From NCBI GenBank assembly GCA_002150815.3, contig NDFF03000370.1, forward strand, positions 868,001 through 932,000: a stretch of 64,000 bases of DNA, in the 5' to 3' direction. Position 1 is the first letter of the stretch; every line of letters begins with the position of its first letter. Of this stretch, positions 23,326 to 35,191 are shown one piece after another. Source of the DNA: Grammothele lineata (Eukaryota; Basidiomycota; Agaricomycetes; Polyporales; Polyporaceae). The position numbers were made by a program, and so were the translations under genes. The notes beneath the pieces were generated by a model. That model was not told the origin of the DNA. It saw only the letters and a program-made list of their open reading frames with translations, and made no database searches.

Positions 23326-26024
23326 GGCGGGAGGCGGAGAGGAGGGCAGAGTTGAAAGAGGAGGCGAAAGGGGAAGAGCGTATGACAAGAGAGGACTGGA
23401 CGTCAAAGGCGCTTGAAAAAGAGACGGATGGGCGCAGGACTGGGGAGACTGTTAGCTGGGACGGGGCGGAAGAGGGCGGGCCTGGGACGTACGGCAGCGA
23501 CTGGACGGAGGGCGGGGAGGGAGAAGGAGAAAGAAAGAACACCCGGCGGGGAGTTGGCGGAGGAGAGTGGCGGAGGGATGAGTGGACGGATCGGTGAGAG
23601 GGGACTATATACCCGGAGCGGGCGACGAGGACACCGTCGGACGGAGAGAGTCCCTGGTGCGTGGGCGCCAGTCGGGCGGTCAAAGGGCATCACCTCGTGC
23701 CCACGACTGTCACAGTCACGCAAACTCTAACGAGATTACTTCCGCGGCGGCTCCCTCGCGTGCTCCTCTCCCACAAGCCGCCCGTCGCCTCGTCCCTCTC
23801 GTCTCCTCTCGTCTCTCCCTCCAGCCTCCGCCCCCGCCCGCGCCGGCACACCCCCCACCCTGTCCGTCCAGCCCGTCGCCCCGCCGGCGCGCGCGCTGGG
23901 CTGGCTGCCACCGCGTCTGGGGTCCGCGGCTGCGCGGGGCTGCGCGCGCTGGATCTGGCTGGGCGGACAGGCTCCCATGCACAAGCGAGCATTAAACTTC
24001 TCTCTCTCGTCTCAGCTGGGCGAGCGCTGCTAGCGCTGCGAGCGGGGACGTTATCGTTGGCATCAGCAGGCGTCAGCTCGCCCCGGAGGTCCGAGCTCGC
24101 CCTCGTCCCATCCCAAACCTGACCATCTCGGGCATCTCCCCTGCCCTTTCGCCCGCGTCCCAGTCTCTCGTCCCCTCCCCGTTTGCCGACTGCCTCATGC
24201 CCCTTTCCAACTCAGCGCCCCCCGCGTTCCTTTCATCTCCTCCCCCGCCCCATATCCGGCCCTCCTCTTTTGGCCACTCTCCCCTCCCTCCCCGGCTCAG
24301 CCCCCACCGCTCCGCCTGCCGCCTCTCTCCCAGCCCCGTCCCCTGCGCGCCCCCGGAGCCTGCCTTATCCGCTTACCGCCTTCTCTTCTCCACCTCCTCG
24401 CCCGCCCGAGCCGTCACGCCCTCGACAGCCTCGGGCGCCCCCCTCTCCCCGGCTTTCCTACGCGCGCCTCCGCCGGCGCCTTCCCCGTCACACCTCTCCG
24501 ATCAATCCATCCTTCTCTCCGTCGTCGTCCCTCGCGCCCCGATTCCGCCGCGCCCATCTCTCCTCCGTCACTTCCCCCGCCGGGGCTCGCCTCCGCTCTC
24601 GAATCCGACATCCTTCCATCCTCGACGACCGTATGAATGAACTCAGTTTGCCCACAACAACCGAGCCTCTCTCCCGTGGCGCGCGTGCCATGTCGGCATC
24701 CAGGTGGCCGATGCACGGCCGAGGAACAGAACGTGCTCACGCTCTTCTCCAATCACTCGTCCGCTCCGGGGCCTGTCAATTATACCATGGCGGTGCCTCC
24801 ACATTGACAAAGCAAACACGCTTGCTCGAATGAATCAGCTGGTGCACGTCCCGTCCGGTGGCGCGACGGCCTGGAATCTCTGAATGAACGTCGGCGCGCT
24901 GTATACGTACCTATGCCACTCGCGCAGCGGCGGCCCCGACTTGCGCCCGACCGTCTCACAGTCTCTAGACAAACCTAGCGCGCCTCGACCTCTGCTTCAC
25001 CTAGCGCATCACGCGCCACCAGCGCTGCGCCATCTTTCGAAGGCCCGCACCCTTGGCCGCTTACGCGCGCACGAGCGCAAGTGTGCATTCGGGGGTCGCG
25101 CATTACACAGTTTGCACTCGACCGTCGCGCCCGCGCGCTGCTCAGAGGCCGGCACGGACCATCGTCCCGGGGCGCCCGTGCCTGCGTCCCTCCCTGTCCT
25201 CTTTCTTTTCCCTCGTCTCGAGCATCGCGTCCGATCCCCAGCTACGCTCCCACCTTCCGCGGTCCCGCGTCACTTGACGTCTCCTTCCTCCCAGCCCGTG
25301 CGCCCGCATTGGCTCGCATCGCGCTGACGCGAACACCAACCTTGTATCTCAGCGCTCGTCCGGCTCGTCTTCTCGGACTTCCCGAGCGTCTCGGGATGTC
25401 ACGGTCACGCTCCCCCGCCCGCCCGTTTGCTCGGGGCGTCCGGGAGAACCCGTCCGCAAGCGAGCACTACGCGGATATCCACAGGCGAGGCGGCGCTGCC
25501 TAACGTGCGCGCTGTGCGGGATCAGCACAAGACCCTCCACGGCGCCATCTGCAGCTAGAACGCCGCCGCCCCGCGCGCCCGTGTATTCTGTGGGGGTGCG
25601 TGTGGACGCGTATGCCCTGTTGGGAAAGTTGCCTTGTACAATCGCAGCTTAGCCTTGAGGGCGAATGAATGGTTGTTCAACAAGGTATAGCAATAAGTCA
25701 TTCGTGAGACGGGCGCACTACGTAAGTACGTACGCGAACCCGGAGTCGTGAGTCGTAAGGGGTCGTAACGTGCCAGATGGGCGGGTACTGGGACAACAAG
25801 ACGGAAACGGATACACGGATAGAGGCACAGCAAGCATTAGACGTCCTGAGACGCCGAAGAAGAGCAAAGCAGGGTCGTGAAGCGCAGAAAGGACGGAGGA
25901 TAGCAGTATGGCCGGATCGTACGCGGGCAGGGCGGAGCAGAAGCAGATGTCCAAGGGGCTCGGGAGAAAAGAGGTCCGAGAGCGGTCCAACAGCGTCCGG
26001 GCGCTGCTCATGATCATGCAACGC
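23326..26024. other. Long pyrimidine-rich upstream region of bHLH factor 1
   Basis: About 2.7 kb. From about 23730 to 24640 the + strand is strongly C/T-rich, with runs such as CCCTCCCCTCCCC; the transcribed-sense strand of the bHLH gene is therefore purine-rich. The ORFs on + here (for example 24183-24833, 24884-25327) are Pro/Ser/Arg low complexity with no family signature, and I do not call them genes. It probably holds a long promoter and 5' leader, plus the 3' end of the membrane protein gene near 26024. Confidence 0.5.
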
Positions 26025-27232
26025 CTACGCGTTGTAGTACCCTGGGCAAAAACAGAGTCCGGATGAGCACATAACGCGCTGCCAATCCCATGTGAACCCG
26101 GACACGACGCGACGGCGAGGCAGACGTGAAACGCGGCCGACGACGTCCCGAGGCAAACATAGGCACACGCACAAGAAACGTGACTACTCACCGCCGTAGA
26201 ATGGACCTTTCATGCCTTGGTAGTGTTCGAGCCGCTTCTGGAAGCGCCACATGAGGAAGAACATGTACAGCTGTGCGCAGCCCGCGTCAACGTCGACAAC
26301 ATGAGCGCGTAACCTAACTACACACTCACCTGGAAGACGAGGTCGACAATCAGTCCGCCGACAAACGCTGCATACAAGCTTGAGAAGCCCGAGGTACAGA
26401 AGGCTCCTGGGAATGCGACGCCATTATCATAACCGTCTTCAGCGGAGTCCGTCCACAGCTGGCCACCATTCGCGCATTCCCATTCAATCTTGTCCTTTCT
26501 GGTGAATGGAAGCGCGTATCAGTACTTCGTGCCACCACGTTCGTATGTCGATCAAGATAAACAAATGTCCGCACGGCATCAAGTTCCGCCGTTGGCGAAA
26601 CACGACCGGCTAACCGATAGAGACTTATAGCAAGCGAGAAAAATTAAAAACGCAGCTTCTGGTTGTAATGAACGGCAGAAGTCGCGATGTGAAGAGGTCA
26701 TCGAAGAAGAGAGGAGAGAGCTTGCTCAAACGAAGGCGTGACTTACCCGCGTTGGAGTTCGACGATCATGATGATAGCGCGAATAAGGGCAATGACGATG
26801 ACAAAAGGCCAGAGGAACTTGCAGACCCGCGTCCAGATATATGACCGCTGCCAACGAGCGTAAGCACTTCGAATACTCACTGCGTCCACTCTCCGGAATT
26901 ACCGGGAGATTGTTGGCACGGCGCGGTTGAGACTCACGTTTGAAAGTGCAAGAACCGACAGGGCTGCGGCCACCCCCACACCAATTCCAATACCACCGTA
27001 AATTTGCCTGGGAAAGTGGGTCATTTAGGTGCCAATAGCTAAGAAGCGGTGCGCAAACCGAGGCGAGGGATACTCACCACTCCGGGAATACGAAAAAGAG
27101 GTATTGGCCGAGCGTCAACAGGACAACACCACCTGCGATACTATACGCCTATCCGCAAGATCCGTGAAATCAGGTCGCGTACAGACTGCTCCTGCGGAGA
27201 CTACGCACAACCATGACGACGCCCCACGCCAT
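26025..27232 (-). CDS. Four-helix membrane protein, unknown function
   Basis: I do not know its function. The model starts at 27232 (MAWGVVM), splices to AYSIAGGVVLLTLGQYLFFV, and continues through exons with GGIGIGVGVAAALSVLALSN, VCKFLWPFVIVIALIRAIIM, a soluble loop KDKIEWECANGG...FCTSGFSS, then AAFVGGLIVDLVFQLYMFFL. It ends KRLEHYQGMKGPFYGGYYNA-stop at 26025. Six introns join in phase, which strongly supports the model. Four hydrophobic segments, one loop with two cysteines between segments 3 and 4, and a Tyr/Gly-rich cytosolic end are visible. It looks like a conserved basidiomycete family with a fixed C-terminus. A tetraspan or MARVEL-like role is only a topological analogy. Confidence 0.78.
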
Positions 27233-30010
27233 AGCACCACCCCTCTGCGAACCACGCGGACGTTAGGTCGGTATAAATCGAGGATAAGAGCTATGGATCG
27301 CACCAAAGGGAGCAAGAGAAGGCAGTTATCGCACCTACGAATTACAGGAAAGGAGACCATGAGCGCTTCTACACATGTTGATATTCAGAAGACACATTTC
27401 ACATACCACATCGTGAAGAATCGCTTGCGGAAGGAACGAGCGAGTGGGTTTGTGAAATGATCGTTACTACTACTGGAAGACGGCGAGAGCCTGGACTCGG
27501 GAGGTTCTGTACAGCGTCGTTAGATAGGTTTCGCGGAATTGGAGGTCTTCAAGGAGAGTAACGAAGGGCCACTGCTGGCGCAAGGAACGGCGAGGGAGAC
27601 GCGGTGGTCGTCGGGTGGGACGAGGAGCGGGGAAGGCACGTTCTTCGCTCTTCGCTATCCCGCGGCGTGACGTTCGTCACGCTGACATCACAGCAACACT
27701 CTCCAGCAGACGATCCCCCATGTCCGGCTGTCTGTGACTGTGTGACCCTACCTAGACCCAAGCGCCCCAATGCGGACGAGATCGAGCCTGCGGGGACCGT
27801 GACTGTCCCAACCTTCGAGGGCCGTCGAGGGCCGCCACAGGCCATCGTCTCAGCGACGACCCGGGCCCCAGATGACACTGTCCAGGACCAGGTCGACCAC
27901 TTCCCCAGTCAACAGAGCGCCGCTGAGCTTGATCCGTGGCCTCGTGTCCGACATCTGGATCCCCCAGACGAACACGACCCTTCTCTACTGAACGTCAGCG
28001 AGGATCTCGGAATCTATACTGACCCCCACCCTGCTTCCACCCGACCCTTCGTCTACTCTCGATCACTCTCTCGTTTTCTCTCTCAGGACATCGGGACGGA
28101 GGACCTTGCGTCCAACCGTCGCGGGCCCTGCAGACAGCTACCAGCATCAGCTGAGCACCGTTCGCGCTCCCGTCGCCGGCTTCTCGCACGGAGTTTTCGC
28201 GTGGTAGGTGCTTCCCAGCGTCTTGCCATAAGCTCCCATAGGCTTACACACGGTCGAACAGGGGGTTCTGCGGCACGCTCTCGCAGTCAGGATGGCTCGA
28301 TACAGGCCCGACGCCCCCTCGTTTCCCCAGATGACCCGGCCACCGAGTCTTGCCACCCCGCGATCGCGCAGCCAGCCGTTCATGAGCTCGCGGGACATTG
28401 ACAAGAATCGGATTGGCGCACTCATTTCCTCGGATTCGGTGACATTTCTGGAGAGCCACGCCGTTTTCATTTCCGGGATTAATCCTCCGCCCGAACCTTG
28501 CATCCAGTGGCACACCACGGCCCGACCCGTCTCGTTCTGGTAGCAGAAGCCGAGTGATCGAGCTGTGCACGCTCGGTATACGCAGATATCGGCGGATCGT
28601 CCACGAGGTGTTCCACACGCCCAGACTCGATTCCAGGGCTCCTTCACACTCTCCGTCCCGCCTGAAGTGAGCGTCGCGGGCTGTATATGTCACGACGTTC
28701 CCCTCAGGGTGGCGATTTCTCTCGGTTCTTGAACCCTCCCTTTCCGTACGTTCCGCTCTTCTCCCGCCTTCTTCTGCCCCTTCATCTGCCATTGGTTCTC
28801 CCATCGGATCGGACGCGACAATGACCACCGTGAATGGCGAGCGAAAGCTGCACGTGTTATGCCGTCGCGCACCCATCGATGGCGCTGTCGCTCTCGATAT
28901 GCTCCGCCAACCACGAACCTACCGGCGGCCGGCAGGGCATGAGGCGACGCGTCGCTGTAAATAAGAGCGACTACCAGACGCCTGGGTTGTTCCCTGACAG
29001 CTACATGCGCTCTCCGCAGTACGTGCAACAACGACCACCCGGCCGGCGGATAATCCGCCCGAGATGAAGGACTCAGCGGCCAGACAATCATGCTCCCGGT
29101 AAGCTCCATCACGCCTTTGGTTGTAGATGAAGCCGCCGACATTGACAGGTGCCGTTGGTTTTAGCCACCGCTACGTCTATCCGCCTGGGCGCAAATGAAC
29201 GCGCTAGAGGTGGCGGCGAAGACGAGAGGGGGCGTCTCGGGCGGCCCGCAGAAGGCGGTAAGAGTGCCGAAGACGTCGCGGACGTTTGATCGCCGACAAT
29301 GTGACAATGGTGGGCGCGCTGGACGCGTTCAGGAAGGGCCCGACCAGATGTTCGGAGGCGGATCCTGGGACTTGGTGTGGCGGTAGGGCGGCCTCGGCGG
29401 CGGCTCCTGGAAGAGCGTGACGGGTTCTCCAGGGTCTACTTGTCTGCGTCGTACCCAGAAAAGAGTACCCAGAACCTCTACTGGAGCTCTCGGTGGGGGT
29501 CAAGATTGCACCCGAGCCGTCTCTTGCTCTCGGTGCACCCCACGTCCAACTTTGCACCGCTGTCTGTCGACAGTTGCATCCGCGGCGCTCGGCCAGCCAG
29601 CCCCTGCCCCAGACTCCCCTGGTCTATGCCGAACCTGCCCGTTCAGGTAAAGTTCGCATACCAGCCGCCGCGTGTAACTACGTCCTCATGTTTGCCCAGA
29701 TTCGCGGTTCGCACCCCAGGACTCACCTCCGGAGTACCAAACCGTTTCTCCGTTCTGTGGTCGAGAAGTGAGTCATTGCGGCGCGAGGCCGCCCCGACCC
29801 GACGCAAGACACGCAAGACACGAGGAGAGGGCGGTGACGCGTGTCCCCTTCTGGTACCCGCTCCTGACGCCGCTAGCCCTCTATACAAGGTCAAGCGTGC
29901 TCGCCGCCCACCTGCAGGTATCGCGCACTCAAAAGCCTAGCTGCCTTTGGGTTCTCCGGATCTCATCCCCGCCTCTCACGACACAGGTACGAGGACGTCT
30001 TACTGACTTC
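27233..30010 (+). other. Possible unrecognised spliced gene, + strand
   Basis: No family is recognised. Signs of splicing on + are a strong pyrimidine-tract acceptor ending at 28086, an intron-like segment 28204-28261 (GTAGGT...ACAG), another at 29647-29699 (GTAAAG...CCCAG), and a following donor GTGAGT at 29768 that would bound a 68-nt exon. Plausible exon text includes SYQHQLSTVRAPVAGFSHGV (about 28130-28203), SRFAPQDSPPEYQTVSPFCG (29702-29761), and an end near 30005. Frames between these cannot be joined with confidence, and the longest ORF (27604-28401) is probably spurious. Could be a fast-evolving gene, a pseudogene or a non-coding transcript. Confidence 0.28.
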
Positions 30011-33000
30011 TCTCTTCAGTCTTGCCAGCTCTGCCTTATCGCTCGCTCCCGCTCACCTACTGCGTCCGGTGGGGCCGTGCTCCCACCGAGTGTGACTTAG
30101 GGGCGCCTTCTGTCTTCGAAGGTGCACCTCTCGCGTCACCTTATCTGACGGTATGAGATCCAGATCCGCCTTCCCAGAGCTCAGACTCACTCATGCTGGG
30201 CCTCGCAGCGATCGCAGTTCGGTACTACGGCTCTGCTCGTATTGATGTACGTCAATTCGCCTCCCGCCAGGATCGAAGCTATGGAAAATTCAAGACACCG
30301 TCTTGTCCGTTGAGAGGGATGGCCCGACGCCACCCGCAGTAAGCTCACATTCTCAAAACCGGTCCCACGTCTAGCGACGACGCACCAGTCTGCATGCCGT
30401 CAGCTCGGATGCGCTTCCTGGTCTGCTTTGCCAACTCTGAACCAAAGACAAATACCGGGCAGCGCCGCGCCAGGGAGCGGCAGATCGCGGGCCCAGCGCC
30501 CATTTCACGCTGTTCGCGCAAGCGCCTTGCCATTCCCGTCGGGCGACCCCACACCTCGAGGCCCGCCCGGGCTGCGCCCTTCTGCGCGACCTTTGCTCTG
30601 ATCCCCTCCGTCGCCCGCTGCCGTAACCGCCAGCGCCGAGCAGCCCGCCCGCGTTCCACAGGCCTCGCCGGGGCGCGCGCGTGCCCTCCAACTCGCGTCC
30701 CCGTCCCGTCCTTACCATACCCGCCCGCCGATCCCCGTGGTCCATCCCCAGATCGTCCGCGAAACCGTCGCCGAACATGGCCATCGACGGCAACCGCGTC
30801 CGCGCGGGGCGGCGACGTTGTCCCTCGCCCGTCTTCTGTCGTCATCGGCCCTGCCCGCGGCCCCGCGCAGTCCGGACTCCCTCTCGCGCCCGCCGAGAGG
30901 GGTGCGAATCCCGACGCCGCGCCGTCGCGCCTGGGCCGCTTCCCGATATCGTCAGCTCAACCCAAGTCGCGCGCTGGAATACTCGGCTCCGCGGACTCGG
31001 GGGCAGCCGCGCCGCGGTGACGAGAGCGCGTCGCGTAGGCTCCGCGGCTCCGTGTGGGATCCTCATCTCCCGTTCGCACTTGGAAGGTTTAAGGCTTCGG
31101 ATGGTGACGACGCCGTGTCTGGCAACTCGACAAGCGATTGTATAGCGTTGCACTCGGCAAGTCTTCATCGGGCATCGGGGGTGTTGGGATTGCGTTGGAA
31201 GTCACATCGACCTCCGGTTAAGAGCGTATTGTCCCCCCGGGGTGTAGAGCATCTCATGCCGGCGGAAGGTTCTCATCGCAGCCACATTAAGCCACAGTCA
31301 AATAATCACGTCAAGGACACGTCCGTAGACGTACCTCCGCCCGCGTGCATCTCGGAGCGTGTGCGTAAATCCAGGCACAAGCGACCGCCTCACAGGGGCC
31401 GGGGCGCCATCTGTGGTTAGTCCTCAAGACCAGATGTGGCGCGTCGCCATCAGCGTGCGGATGTGTTCGTGATCTTGCGTCTGAGCGGGTGCGCGCCTAG
31501 TCAAATTCATGAATACGCACTAAACGTATGCGCCGTTGTAGGCCACTGTGCACACCGATGTCTGAAGTCGTACGTACTCGTTGATATTGAGAAAGTGAAG
31601 TGGAAGTTACCACGGAAGTACAATGCCTGGCTGTCGTTGTCTGAGCTGTTGGAATTCGACGCATCAGCCTAAGCATTCCGGAACCGCCTTACTGAGACAT
31701 CGTAGCCGAAAGACAATGAAAGACAATGCCGACGCCGATAGCGGACAACAACCACGTATAATTTTACGTAGTCGGGCAGTCGGCGTTTTGTTGAAAGACC
31801 TACGGCAGTACCGATAGCGACGACGGAGGAAGCGACGAGTACGTCTAAAATACGCACAGACCGACGTCATACTGTCTCTGATGTAGGGCCTCCCTCAAAG
31901 GCACAACTCAATTGAGAACCTCAACTGACCGGAACAACTGCGGCCGTGAGGCTTCGAGAGCCCTCAAGTCCTGACCTGGCTCACTTAGCGCATGCGGATG
32001 CGAGCCCTTCAGACGGAAGAAGCGAGGGGAAAACATAGCACACGCGAAGCAAAGAGTGAAGAATACAAGATTTGTTTTATCGCACGCGGAGACCCCTGAA
32101 TCAAACCGACAACACTACTACGTCTGTCTATGCAAGACAGTCCGTCATCGACCGCCGGAGCCCACCGGACACCAATCAAGACCGATCAAGAATCGGCTTC
32201 AAGAGGGACTCTATGCCCATACCGCTCCGTGCCTTGAGGACTGACCCCTCGCCGCACGTTTGCGTGAGGAGAGAGATCGTGGCGACGGATCCGGTTCGGT
32301 GTGCAGAGGCCGCTCTCGTCCAGAGAGCGGGCAGGCTCCTACAAAATCGTCCTGCGGCGTCTCCGTCGCGTAAGTTGAGATTTGAGCCGTAAGATGATAG
32401 GGAACCGTCGATAGATGCAGTGAGTGGGGGATTCTCGACCTAGGTCGAGGGCCGATCTGCGTCGATGAGGGTGTACAACTTCGTATCGTTCGTCGCTGGT
32501 CGTATCCTTCGTTATTTGACCGCCGCAGTCCAGAGCCCTGGGTTGCAATATAGTACAGGGGATAACAGTTACTTTCGGAGAGATAGATAGAGGGATGTGT
32601 GGGCGCGGGAAGCAGGTGAGTTCGTGCGCGAGTGGGAGGGGTGGAGGTCGGGGCGGCCGGGTAACGTAGCGGTTGTTCGTTCTAGGAAAGAGAAAGGAAG
32701 TGTCCGTGGAAGGGGTTGTCGCGTCGTGGGATGGGATAGGATGCTGAGAGACGGTGCGGGAACTTGGCACAATCGCACCGACGACGCGGTGTCCCGCATG
32801 AGAGACAAAAGCACATCGACGAGATTGCAGGCGCAGCTAGGGCAGCAAAGAGGAGGGTCGATCAACGATGCGTGGGAGCCAGGCTCACCAACGGCATCGG
32901 AAGGACCAGCTCAATCTCTGCGCACTAGCTACTATGACCGTAAACCGGCCTGTTGCGTCAAGCAACAGGTTTCTCGTGGAGGTTGGTTTGGAGGCAGATA

Positions 33001-33282
33001 CGTCGCGTCCAGCGCTGAAGGCGAATCTACGGCCACTATATCCAACTTCGTGATGTTCCGGCTTCGTCTCAGGGCGGAGCGCAAGGTGGGCGACCCTCGA
33101 TGCCGATGCCGCTTTCCGGAGGAGGCGACGGTCTGCAAGCAGATAAGGAGGGGCGCAACGTGCGAGCACGGACAGCGGGAAGCCAAGCAAGAACTAAAGA
33201 GATGATAGAGGCGATAGGGAGGTGGAGGGAAAGCAGTGTCCGAAGTGGAAGCAAGAGGGGACGGAAACACACGACCAATCTG
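30011..33282. other. Gene-poor region, nothing secure
   Basis: About 3.3 kb. 30340-31100 is GC-rich with overlapping Arg/Pro/Ser-rich frames on both strands and no recognisable domain. 31430-32100 is less GC-rich with short frames only. 32560-33270 is purine-rich on + and lies downstream of bHLH factor 2. I see no RNA gene and no clear repeat. Confidence 0.45.
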
Positions 33283-34406
33283 TCAGAAGTCGTTCTCCGA
33301 TGCCGATGGGCTGGATTCCGCGGCGGGAGTGTCAGCAGATGCTAGCTGTTGTGCAGGCTGTGATCCCTCTGGCGGAGGAGAGAGCGGGCGACTGTCCATG
33401 CCGACCTGCCCGGGAGAAGGCGTGTTGTTGACGCCCAGCGAAATCTTTTCGTTCAGAGCGCGAAGCCTCGTCACTTCAGCCTCCAACGCTGCTAGCCGTT
33501 GCTGGAGCTGGCGATTCGTTTTTTCCAAGGTGACGATGTGCGTCGTCGCTAGCGAACCGATAGTTATGAGCGTCGGCGCGCCATGCTGCAGAAAAGACAG
33601 ACAGAGCGCACCTCGCTCCAGAAGCGAAACTTTACTGCTCTTCTGATTCGAGACTGGCAGTACATCCTTGAGCCTAGCGTAGCCGTCGCGAAGCTCGTCC
33701 CGGCGGCGCTGTTCTGCCTCGATCCTCTGCCTCCTCGTCGCCTCCTTCCTAGTGTTTGCGAGATCAGCGACGGTGCCGACCATGTCGTCGTCGGATATTG
33801 ATGGGCCTCGGCTACGGCGACCGGCAGAGGAGCTGGTGGGTGATGGCGTGGGGTTGTAGCGCAAAGGATGACGGTGTACGAGGCTGTTAGCGCGAGAGGA
33901 GGAGGGAGAGCCTGTCGCGCTGCTGTTCCGCGAATGATGGTAAATGCCGTCCGCGGAGGTGTCCGAGCCGGAAACGGGGGGCGAGAGGGGGTCATACATT
34001 TGAGGAGACTGCGGAGGAGGCGAGGCGGAAACAGGCATAGTGCCATGAGGCGGGGAGGCGTTGTACACGCCTGGCGCGAAGTTGGGCTGGCCAGGCATCA
34101 TCATATGCGTACGGTACTGCATCGCTTGGTGGAGGTCGCCCTCGGACATTTGGCCTGGAGTGGAAGAGTGGGGAGCACGGAGATGGGCAGGTCAGATCTC
34201 GGTTGTGGAGGCGTGTTATGCGGAAGGCGAGGAAAGAACCCACGAGGAGGAGGGCCGGGGTGCGGTACGACACCCTGATAGCCAGGCATCTGGTTGTACA
34301 CGAGGTAGCTCTGGTCGTCCTCTGATGTGGGGTACATGGCGTACTGAGAGGCGACAAAGTTTTGGGACTGGTCGTCATGGGGCTGCATGTGCTGGGTAGG
34401 ATCCAT
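33283..34406 (-). CDS. bHLH transcription factor 2, paralogue of factor 1
   Basis: A second bHLH regulator. Start at 34406 (MDPTQHMQPHDDQSQNFVAS). The first intron most likely starts at a GTGGGT donor after GPPP and resumes at QMSEGDLHQAMQYR. A Pro/Ser-rich middle (SPPVSGSDTSADG) precedes the basic region and helix 1, RRQRIEAEQRRRDELRDGYA and RLKDVLPVSNQKSSKVSLLE. An intron of about 80 nt directly after LLER rejoins at ATTHIVTLEKTNRQLQQRLA, a leucine-zipper-like extension. An unspliced open frame through this intron is probably read-through. The end is SSPSASENDF-stop. Basic region, loop and intron phase match factor 1 at 22268-23325 closely, while the flanks have diverged, so the pair looks like an old duplication. 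Confidence 0.88.
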
Positions 34407-35191
34407 GGTGGGCGTGGCGGGTCGTGGACGGACGATCGTGCTGGGAAGAGCGGGCGGGGGAGAGGGAGAGATGAGGACGCGGGCGGAGCGGACGGAGAGA
34501 TGTATGGACTGGAAAGAATAACAACAATGGGCGAAAGAGAGAGGAGCCCGGGAGGAGATGGACTGAGAGCCGTCGGACTGAGAGAGGCAGGCCGACCCCA
34601 GTGGCGGTCTCCCGATTACGCGGTGTAATACGCCTCAGGTCCTCGACCGTCGCTCGGAAGGAGAACGTCCCCAGCTCGCACGCCCGCCCAGGCGCCCGCC
34701 GAGCCTTTTGTCGCCCGCGCCTCCGCCCGCCTCGTACAATGCCTCTTTATTGTCCGCGTCCCTATGCCACCGCCGCCGCCGTTGTCCCCCGCCTTCTGCT
34801 CGCCGTCGCGCCCCCCGCCGTCGCGACCGGGCGCACAACAACAGACAAGGGCGACAAGGGCGCGCCCGCACCCTGTACCCTGCCGCCGGCCCGGCGTCTG
34901 AGCCGGAATATCGATGCGGTCATTGCAGATCTGATTGCGATCCAGGCGATCGTCTCGCCACAACGCTCCCTCCCCATGCCCGCCGATTCTCTTCTCTCCT
35001 CTGCGAAGCCCTCTCCCTCCCCACCCGGGCCACAGCTGCCTCATTCACCCCCACCCTCTTCTCGCCCTCTTCCTTCCGTCCTCTCTCCTCCCGCAGCCCT
35101 CACAAGACCCTTCAGCGTCGTTATCGACAACCAGCACACACTAGTGGCGTAGGATAGCCTAGAATACAGGGCCGTGCGGGCTCACAGAATA
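34407..35191. other. Pyrimidine-rich upstream region of bHLH factor 2
   Basis: About 0.8 kb. From about 34640 to 35120 the + strand is C/T-rich, as in the region upstream of factor 1. An open + frame (34601-35152) is low complexity and not called. It also holds the 3' flank of ATG27. Confidence 0.5.

Noticed and set aside
23582..25503. Several + frames of 130-216 residues
   Set aside because: They are Pro/Ser/Arg low complexity in a C/T-rich tract where stop codons are rare; no domain or splice structure.
30345..31420. Overlapping long frames on both strands (up to 227 residues)
   Set aside because: High GC suppresses stops on all frames here; none shows a family motif, and they contradict each other.
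33558..33650. Read-through frame in bHLH factor 2 as an alternative protein
   Set aside because: The extra residues break helix 2 of the domain, and the GTGCGC...GCTAG intron restores it at the same place as in factor 1.
34601..35152. 183-residue + frame between bHLH factor 2 and ATG27
   Set aside because: It is Pro/Ser-rich text in a C/T-rich stretch with no recognisable domain.
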